Assembly: GCA_018268935.1 (NCBI GenBank)
Contig: JAFDVS010000062.1
Span: forward strand, 47,876 to 84,392
Direction: 5' to 3'
Source of the DNA: Acidobacteriota bacterium
Lineage (GTDB): Bacteria; Acidobacteriota; Terriglobia; Bryobacterales; Bryobacteraceae
DNA: 36,517 bases
A program made the position numbers and the translations under genes. Positions within the stretch are counted from its first letter, which is position 1. Each line of letters starts with the position of its first letter. Under the pieces are notes generated by a model. That model did not search any database. It was given only the letters and a program-made list of their open reading frames with translations, and had not been told where the DNA came from. Shown piece by piece: positions 30,885 to 36,517 of the stretch.

Positions 30885-32288
30885 ATGAACATCCGACATA
30901 TAGGGAGCCTGATGGTGCTGGCAGCACTGATGCAGGCCCAGACCGCGCCCACCAAGGAGATGAGCCTGCTCATCGGACGCGGCGAATTGATTTCCTTCGA
31001 GCGTGACTTAAGCAAAGTCGTTATTGCCGAGCCGAAGATCGCCGATGCCGTCGTCGTGTCCCCGCGCGAGGTGATGGTGAATGCCAAGACCGTCGGCAAG
31101 ACCACGCTGATCGTATGGGAAACGGGCACCATTCCGGTGCGCTACAACATCGACGTGAAGCCCGACCTGGCCGACTGGCATGGAGTGGTGAGCGACATTC
31201 AGGGCAAAGTGCCGGGCGTCACCGTGACCGGAACCAAGGACAAACTGGTGCTGACCGGAGCGGTGAAGAGCATCGACGAATCAAAGCGCGTCGAGGCGAT
31301 GGCCGCGGCGCACGCCACCACAGTGGTGAACATGCTGCAGACTCCCGCGGCTGCCGACCCACGGCAGATCCTGCTGCAGGTGAAGTTCGCCTCTGTGGAC
31401 CGGGCCGCGCTGACTGAGCTTGGCTTCAATTTCTTCAGCCGCAACAGCAAGACGCTGGGCGCGCTGTCGACGCAGCAGTTCCAGCAGCCGCGCTTCAGCC
31501 AGTTGCAATTTCAGGATCAGGAGTTCGCCAACTCCACCATCAACTTCGCCGACATTCTGAACCTCTTCGTGTTCCGTCCCGATCTGAACATCGGCGCAAC
31601 GATCCGCGCCTTGCAGGGCCGCAACATGCTGCAGGTGCTGGCCGAGCCGAATCTCATTGCGATTGAAGGCAAGGAAGCAAGCTTCCTCGCCGGCGGCGAG
31701 TTCCCCTTCCCCACCCTGACCGCGACGACTACCGGCGGCGCTGTTGCGCCGGTAGTAACCGTGCAGTTCAAGAAGTTCGGTATCCAACTCGGGTTCACGC
31801 CAACGATGACTAACTCCGGAGCGATTCACCTCAAGGTGCAGCCGGAAGTCAGCTCGCTCGATTTCTCAAATGCCGTTACCTTGCAGGGATTCCTGATTCC
31901 TGCCGTGTCCGTGCGCCGCGCCGACACCGAAGTGGTGTTGAAGGACGGCGAAAGCTTCGCCATTGCCGGACTGATAGACAACCGAGTCACTCAGGTGCTG
32001 AACCGGGTTCCAGGTATTGGAGACATCCCCATCGTGGGCAACCTGTTCCGCAGCCGCTCATTGAAGAAGACGCAGGATGAACTGCTGGTGGTGATCACAC
32101 CGCGGTTCGTCAAACCTGTGGAAGCGGGCGGCGAAGTGAAACTGCCGTCGATGCTGGAGACGTTCCTCCCGTCGACAGAAGAAGTGAAGCGATTGGAAGA
32201 AGAGAAGAAAGCGAAGAAGGGCGCGAAGGGCAAACCGGCGGCGGACAAGCCGCAGATGGTGGGCCCGACCGGACATCAGAAGCCGTAG
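30885..32288 (+). CDS. cpaC: Tad pilus secretin CpaC/RcpA
   Basis: The protein has 467 residues from ATG 30885, with GGTGG 8 nt upstream; GTG 30873 is an alternative. A signal peptide (MNIRHIGSLMVLAALMQAQT) is followed by the N-terminal secretin domain (LISFERDLSKVVIAEPKIAD, VMVNAKTVGKTTLIVWE) and a BON-like middle. The secretin core is clear: LQGRNMLQVLAEPNLIAIEG, KEASFLAGGEFPFPT, and the closing VPGIGDIPIVGNLFRS motif. It forms the outer-membrane pore for the pilus. The last 40 residues are Lys/Glu-rich, typical of RcpA tails. Confidence 0.95.
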   Translation: MNIRHIGSLMVLAALMQAQTAPTKEMSLLIGRGELISFERDLSKVVIAEPKIADAVVVSPREVMVNAKTVGKTTLIVWETGTIPVRYNIDVKPDLADWHGVVSDIQGKVPGVTVTGTKDKLVLTGAVKSIDESKRVEAMAAAHATTVVNMLQTPAAADPRQILLQVKFASVDRAALTELGFNFFSRNSKTLGALSTQQFQQPRFSQLQFQDQEFANSTINFADILNLFVFRPDLNIGATIRALQGRNMLQVLAEPNLIAIEGKEASFLAGGEFPFPTLTATTTGGAVAPVVTVQFKKFGIQLGFTPTMTNSGAIHLKVQPEVSSLDFSNAVTLQGFLIPAVSVRRADTEVVLKDGESFAIAGLIDNRVTQVLNRVPGIGDIPIVGNLFRSRSLKKTQDELLVVITPRFVKPVEAGGEVKLPSMLETFLPSTEEVKRLEEEKKAKKGAKGKPAADKPQMVGPTGHQKP

Positions 32289-32303
32289 CTGGATCGAGTA
32301 GTG

Positions 32304-33590
32304 ATGCGGACACCAACCACAATCCGGGCCTTGCGCGAACGGGGTGGTGTGTCTTTGCAGGTGCTGGTGATGCTGGTCCCCGTGTTCTTCGGCGTGATGG
32401 GATTCGCCGTGGATCTGGGCCGGTTGTATATGGCGCGCGGCGAGTTGCAGACCGCGGCGCAATCGATGGCCCTGGCCGCGGCAGGCCGGTTGATCGGCAC
32501 GGAAGCAGCCACCACGGATGCACAGGACGCCGCCAATCGCATGGTGGAAGCGGGCAGCGGCTTCGGAAACAAGTACGATTACGGTGGGCTGACAGTCGGC
32601 GAATCGAATGGATCGTTGAACAGTGAAATCGTTGCTCCGGCCTTCTATTCCACGGCTGCCGAAGCCATCGGGGAAGACGCGGCGGCCACCGGAAACGGCG
32701 AAGTTTCCGGAGCGCTTGCGCGGCATGTGCGCGTGGAACTGGTGGGCGAAACACCGCTCCTGTTCTGGCGCTTCCTCTCGCTGGGCCAGGAAGGCAAAGT
32801 GCCCGTTCGCGTAAGGGCAGTGGCGGGAGTGAGCGCTCCGCTGTGTACGGCGTGCAACGTGGAGCCGATCGCCATCGCCGCGGTGGACGCCGCCGACACG
32901 GTGGATTTCGGATACGTAGTGGGGACGCGCTACACGCTGGGCTATTCGTGCACCGGCAACCCGATTCCCCAGGCGCTGGCAGGAACGACGCAGCGGATTC
33001 CGTACCTGATTCTCAATCGCGCCAACGATCAGCTTTCGGTCTATGCCGACGATTCGCAACAACTGTTCCGCGTCGGTGCGCAGGGCGTGTTGCCCTCCAC
33101 GACGCAAGCGCTGGCCTGCTTCAGCGTGAACGCCGAGGAATCGATCTGGGCGAGCGCCGCACCGCTGGCCTGCAACGTGAACCGCGTGAATACGGCCATC
33201 ACCAGCTATCTCTGCGGGATGGCGACGCGCATGGACGCGACGCTGGCGCAGGGTTGCACGGATATCCCGGAAATTGACACGCTCAACTCGCTCTATCAAT
33301 CGGACACTGACTTGACCGATCTGGAGGACTACACAACGTACGTGGGCAGCGGAAGACGTCTGCTGACCATTCCGATTGTGGACATTTTGAACCCGACGGG
33401 AACGATGATTGTGCTCGGCTTCCGGCAGTTCGTGCTGCAGCCGCTGCAGAACCAGACGGGCATTTCGTCGAATGATCTGAACGGGCGCATCGCGGTCACC
33501 TACATCGGCACGGCATTCCCGATCAAGCAGGGGCGCTTCGGCGACTGTGCGATCACCAACGGGCCGGGGAAGGTGGTGCTGCACCGATGA
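32304..33590 (+). CDS. TadG-like pilus-assembly protein
   Basis: The protein has 428 residues from ATG 32304; GTG 32301 is adjacent. The N-terminus GGVSLQVLVMLVPVFFGVMG then FAVDLGRLYMARGELQTAAQ is the TadG/Flp-pilus pseudopilin-like start (a membrane helix followed by D-L-G-R). The large exported part contains paired cysteines (CTACN, CNVN, YLCGM, GCTDIP), probably making disulfides. A von Willebrand A fold, common in TadG, is not evident. It is followed at once by a TadE gene (ATGA overlap). The likely role is minor pilin or assembly factor. Confidence 0.78.
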   Translation: MRTPTTIRALRERGGVSLQVLVMLVPVFFGVMGFAVDLGRLYMARGELQTAAQSMALAAAGRLIGTEAATTDAQDAANRMVEAGSGFGNKYDYGGLTVGESNGSLNSEIVAPAFYSTAAEAIGEDAAATGNGEVSGALARHVRVELVGETPLLFWRFLSLGQEGKVPVRVRAVAGVSAPLCTACNVEPIAIAAVDAADTVDFGYVVGTRYTLGYSCTGNPIPQALAGTTQRIPYLILNRANDQLSVYADDSQQLFRVGAQGVLPSTTQALACFSVNAEESIWASAAPLACNVNRVNTAITSYLCGMATRMDATLAQGCTDIPEIDTLNSLYQSDTDLTDLEDYTTYVGSGRRLLTIPIVDILNPTGTMIVLGFRQFVLQPLQNQTGISSNDLNGRIAVTYIGTAFPIKQGRFGDCAITNGPGKVVLHR

Positions 33591-34090
33591 GACGGCGCAA
33601 CCAACGCGGCGGCTTTCTGCTGGAGAACGCCCTGTTCCTGCCCATCCTGCTGCTGTTGCTGCTGGGCATGATCGAGCTGGCGAAGATCACGTGGACCTAC
33701 TATGCGCTGCAGAAGGCGCTCTACACGGCGGCGCGCTACGTAGGCACGCAGCAGAGCGTAAATTTCTGCGACGACACGGACACGATCGTCACGGCCGCGA
33801 AGAACCTGGCGGTGACCGGAACCGCGGATGGTTCGACGGAAGCGCTGATCCGCAACTTCAGCGTGGACCAGATTCAAGTGCGGCTGGAGCGCTTCACGGC
33901 GGAGACAGGTGACATTGGCGAATGCGAGTGCTCGGCCGAAGCCTGCGATACGGCTAACGGCGGACGGTCGCCGGATTACATTGTGGTTTCCATTCCGAAC
34001 GGGTATCCGTTCACGCTGGCCATTCCGAACCTGCCACTCGACCCGATTCTGCTGCGGCCGAGAGTGCGCATACCGTTCCAAGGGACATAG
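33587..34090 (+). CDS. tadE: TadE-like pseudopilin
   Basis: The protein has 167 residues and overlaps the TadG-like stop (ATGA). QRGGFLLENALFLPILLLLL is a pseudopilin start, with Glu at the +5-like position of the helix, followed by GMIELAKITWTYYALQKALY and TAARYVGTQQ, the TadE family signature. The exported C-terminal domain carries cysteines (CECSAEAC), likely disulfide-bonded. TadE and TadF are processed by the prepilin peptidase and needed for pilus assembly. Confidence 0.88.
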   Translation: MRRRNQRGGFLLENALFLPILLLLLLGMIELAKITWTYYALQKALYTAARYVGTQQSVNFCDDTDTIVTAAKNLAVTGTADGSTEALIRNFSVDQIQVRLERFTAETGDIGECECSAEACDTANGGRSPDYIVVSIPNGYPFTLAIPNLPLDPILLRPRVRIPFQGT

Positions 34091-34093
34091 ACG

Positions 34094-34594
34094 ATGAAGA
34101 AGCGCCGCGGACAAGCCACAGTGGAATTCGTCATCGCCTACTCGGCACTGCTGCTGCCGGTGACGATGATGATTGTGTTTACGGCTAAGCTGCTGTGGGT
34201 GTGGAATTCGATGTCGGATTTCACCCGCGAGGGCGCGCGCTACGCCGCCACACACTGCTGGCAAGGCAATGGCGATAATGTACGCACGTGGATGACACAG
34301 AACGTGCCGCTGGTCTGGGACCGCGATCAATTCGCATCGGGGCCGGCGCAGATGGAGATTACTTACTACGCGACGAATGCCGATACGGGCACGCTGGAGG
34401 AGTTCGCTTGCGAAGGCGGCGAATGCTCAGTGGGCTGTGTTCCGGATACGGTGCGCGTGCGAGTGACCGGTTACGAATTTCGATCATTTTTCGGCTATCT
34501 AGGACTACCACCCCTGGCCATGCCCGATTTCCAGACCACCGTGCCGATGGAGAGCGCGGGCTGCGATCCGGAAACAGGGGAGTGTCTGCCGTAG
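34094..34594 (+). CDS. TadE/TadF-like pseudopilin
   Basis: The protein has 166 residues starting 3 nt after the previous stop. KKRRGQATVEFVIAYSALLL is the pseudopilin leader with the G/Q-A-T-V-E cleavage context, then a membrane helix and SDFTREGARYAATHCWQGNG, the TadE signature. The rest is exported, with cysteines in ACEGGECSVGC and CDPETGEC, perhaps a disulfide-stabilised cap. It belongs to the same operon as the TadE gene, presumably giving the usual TadE/TadF pair. Confidence 0.85.
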   Translation: MKKRRGQATVEFVIAYSALLLPVTMMIVFTAKLLWVWNSMSDFTREGARYAATHCWQGNGDNVRTWMTQNVPLVWDRDQFASGPAQMEITYYATNADTGTLEEFACEGGECSVGCVPDTVRVRVTGYEFRSFFGYLGLPPLAMPDFQTTVPMESAGCDPETGECLP

Positions 34595-34607
34595 CCATGG
34601 AGCGAGA

Positions 34608-35819
34608 ATGAGCATCAGCCTGTTGGTTGCGTCCAACGACGAACACTTCCGCGAGATGATTCGCGAGAATCTGCTCAATATGCAGAACGCGAAAGTGCTG
34701 GCGGAATATCCCGAGGTGAACACGAACCTCTACATCCGCGTTTTGCAGGATCTGGAGCGGCACCCCGAAGCGGCGCTTGTGGTCGATTTGTCGTTCGACT
34801 TCGAGACGGGCATCAGTTCGATGGGCAAGGTGAAGCAAGCCGTGCCGGAACTGTATGTAATTGCATCGAACTTTCAGGCGGATGGAGAAGCGGTGCTGGC
34901 CTGCCTGCGCTCCGGAGCTAACGATTTCCTCACGCAGCCGCTGAAGCGCATCGAGTTTCGCGACGCCATGCAGCGGCTGGAAAGCACGCCGCGGCGGGTG
35001 ACGAATACGGGCAGCCGGCTCGGCAAGATCTACACGTTCCTGGGCGCTAAGGGCGGCGTGGGCACAACCAGCCTGGCAGTGAACTTCGCTGCGGTGCTGG
35101 CGCAGCGCAAGCAGCAGACCGTGCTGCTCGACTTCGATTGGACGGGCAATGAAGTGGCGATGCAGTTGGGCGCCTCTCCGCAGTACACCTTGTCGGAAGT
35201 TGGCGAGAACCTGGGCCGCATGGATCAGGCGTTGTTTGAAGGCTTCGTAACGCGCGATCCGCTGGGGTTCTATCTGGTGGGCCCGCCCGATTCGCTGGAG
35301 CAGCGCGGCTATTTCACTGAGCCGATGTTCCGCGAGTTCTCAACGTTCCTGGTGGAGAAGTACCAGTCGATTGTGGTGGACGCGGGGCGCAACATTAATG
35401 ACGATGTGGTGCTGGCCGCGCTGCAGGCTTCGAACTCCATCTTTCTGGTAGTGACGCAGGAGTATCCGACCATTCGCAATGCGCAGCGCTATCTGGCGTT
35501 CCTGATGCGGATGGGCTTCAGCCAGGATCAGATCAAGATCGTCATCAACCGTTATTCGAAGAAGAACGATATGCATCATGCGACGCTTGAGCAGGTGCAA
35601 TCGACGTTGAATCAGGCGGCATTTTATGGGATTCCGAATGCGCAGGCGTTTCTGGCATCGGTGAACAAGGCGCGCCCGATGGTGCAGGATCGCGAAGCCG
35701 CGGGGGAGGTGGACCGCGTGTTCCGCTCGTTCGTGGACAAGGCGACGGGAGTGAAGCGCGAGGAGAAGGCAGGCGAGGCTGTGGGAAAATCAGGTTTAAA
35801 GAGCCTCATCTCGCGATAA
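34608..35819 (+). CDS. cpaE: CpaE/TadZ-type MinD-like ATPase for pilus localisation
   Basis: The protein has 403 residues with GGAG 6 nt upstream. Residues 1-125 form a receiver-like domain: SISLLVASNDEHFREMIREN, then AALVVDLSFDFE with Asp60 near the phosphorylation position, and LRSGANDFLTQPLKRIEF. Residues 138-380 are a ParA/MinD ATPase: FLGAKGGVGTTSLAVNF with signature Lys148, where the usual second P-loop Lys is Thr153 (common in CpaE/TadZ), then LLDFDWTGNEVAMQLG and SIVVDAGRNINDDVVLAALQ. It probably places the pilus machine at a cell pole or site. It is followed by cpaF after 19 nt. Confidence 0.93.
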   Translation: MSISLLVASNDEHFREMIRENLLNMQNAKVLAEYPEVNTNLYIRVLQDLERHPEAALVVDLSFDFETGISSMGKVKQAVPELYVIASNFQADGEAVLACLRSGANDFLTQPLKRIEFRDAMQRLESTPRRVTNTGSRLGKIYTFLGAKGGVGTTSLAVNFAAVLAQRKQQTVLLDFDWTGNEVAMQLGASPQYTLSEVGENLGRMDQALFEGFVTRDPLGFYLVGPPDSLEQRGYFTEPMFREFSTFLVEKYQSIVVDAGRNINDDVVLAALQASNSIFLVVTQEYPTIRNAQRYLAFLMRMGFSQDQIKIVINRYSKKNDMHHATLEQVQSTLNQAAFYGIPNAQAFLASVNKARPMVQDREAAGEVDRVFRSFVDKATGVKREEKAGEAVGKSGLKSLISR

Positions 35820-35838
35820 AGGAACCGGTTAGAACATT

Positions 35839-36517
35839 ATGAGCACACGTCCCATGGTCCGCCCCGGCGCCGCAACGGGCACGGACCGTTGGTTTGGCAT
35901 CAAGACGCAAATCCATTCCAAGCTGCTGAATTCGCTGACTCCCGATCAGTTGAAGGTGCTGAACAAGGAAGGCGTGCGCGAACAGATCGGCAACGTGGTG
36001 GAGCGGATGGTGAAGGAAGAATCCATCCCCATGACCGCGGTGGAACGGGAGCGCGTCATTGAAGAAGTGCTCGACGAAGTCTTTGGGCTGGGGCCGCTGG
36101 AGCCGCTGCTGAAGGACATGACGGTCAGCGACATTCTGGTGAACGGCTACGACAGCGTGTACGTGGAACGCGGCGGGCGGATGGTGGAAACGAATATCCG
36201 CTTCAAGGATCAGGCGCACGTGCGCATGATCATCGACCGCATTGTGTCGAACATCGGACGCCGCATCGACGATTCGTCGCCGATTGTGGACGCACGCCTC
36301 GATGACGGATCGCGTGTTTGCGCGGTGATTCCTCCGCTGTCGCTGATCGGGCCGGTGATGTCGATCCGGCGTTTCGGCAAGAAACTGCTGACCACGGACG
36401 ATCTGCTGCGCAATGAGACACTGACTCCGGGGATGCTGGATTTCCTCAGCGGCTGCGTGGAAGCGCGGCTGAACGTAGTGATTTCGGGTGGTTCGGGTTC
36501 GGGCAAGACGACGATGC
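35839..36517 (+). CDS. cpaF: CpaF/TadA-family pilus secretion ATPase, 3' end outside window
   Basis: ATG 35839 has AGGAA upstream. The frame runs open off the right edge for 226 codons. An N-terminal helical domain (KTQIHSKLLNSLTPDQLKVL) is followed by the CpaF pre-ATPase region VFGLGPLEPLLKDMTVSDIL, then VNGYDSVYVERGGRM and the RIVSNIGRRIDDSSPIVDAR segment. The Walker A motif GGSGSGKT (217-224) is the last thing visible. CpaF hydrolyses ATP to drive Flp pilin export and assembly. TadB/TadC would be expected just downstream. Confidence 0.95.
   Translation, partial: MSTRPMVRPGAATGTDRWFGIKTQIHSKLLNSLTPDQLKVLNKEGVREQIGNVVERMVKEESIPMTAVERERVIEEVLDEVFGLGPLEPLLKDMTVSDILVNGYDSVYVERGGRMVETNIRFKDQAHVRMIIDRIVSNIGRRIDDSSPIVDARLDDGSRVCAVIPPLSLIGPVMSIRRFGKKLLTTDDLLRNETLTPGMLDFLSGCVEARLNVVISGGSGSGKTTM

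Overview
The window looks like a chromosomal piece of a high-GC acidobacterium of the Solibacteres/Bryobacter type. The signs are a YVTN beta-propeller protein ending in a domain that resembles the Solibacter-type C-terminal domain (TIGR03437), an ECF sigma factor of the acidobacterial TIGR02999 type, Tat-exported Gfo/Idh/MocA oxidoreductases, a sulfatase, and an 'ANRANAQ-STGP' family protein. This placement comes from family memory, not from a database search. No tRNA, rRNA, CRISPR array or transposase gene was seen.

Layout. Positions 1-6041 hold sugar-catabolism-like genes (two Gfo/Idh/MocA oxidoreductases and a UxuA-like TIM barrel), a kinase-fold protein, and a divergent pair (YdcF/DUF218 and DUF418) sharing a near-perfect palindrome. 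Positions 6042-10003 are an accessory island. It carries a caspase-protease/Ser-Thr-kinase fusion of lower GC, a probable HEAT-repeat gene remnant, and two toxin-antitoxin modules lying tail to tail. Both toxins appear frameshifted while both antitoxins are intact. A 45-nt near-identical direct repeat marks both sides; its right copy lies inside the intact gene 10004-10972. Positions 11018-17223 are a tetR-mfp-RND efflux operon in which the inner-membrane pump and the TolC-like outer-membrane channel are one 1451-residue polypeptide. Positions 17377-23677 hold a hypothetical gene, a sulfatase coupled to an ECF sigma factor, a degenerate receiver protein, an exported metallo-beta-lactamase-fold hydrolase, ispG, a hypothetical gene and a broken SDR gene. 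Positions 23720-26587 encode the large exported beta-propeller protein. From 26666 to the right edge runs a Tad/Flp pilus operon: DUF192, TadD-like TPR lipoprotein, Flp pilin, a GT-C-like membrane protein, CpaB, secretin CpaC, TadG-like, two TadE-like pseudopilins, CpaE and the start of CpaF.

Base composition. From the left edge to about 23.7 kb the + strand is C-rich whichever strand is coding. It is balanced through the propeller gene and G-rich in the Tad operon. That negative-to-positive GC-skew change resembles a replication-origin-type switch or a rearrangement boundary. The caspase-kinase gene departs from its surroundings in GC content and codon use.

The best candidates for unusual biology are the caspase-kinase fusion inside a decaying conflict island, the RND-TolC fusion with a G7 run at its junction, and the GT-C-like protein embedded between the Flp pilin and CpaB.
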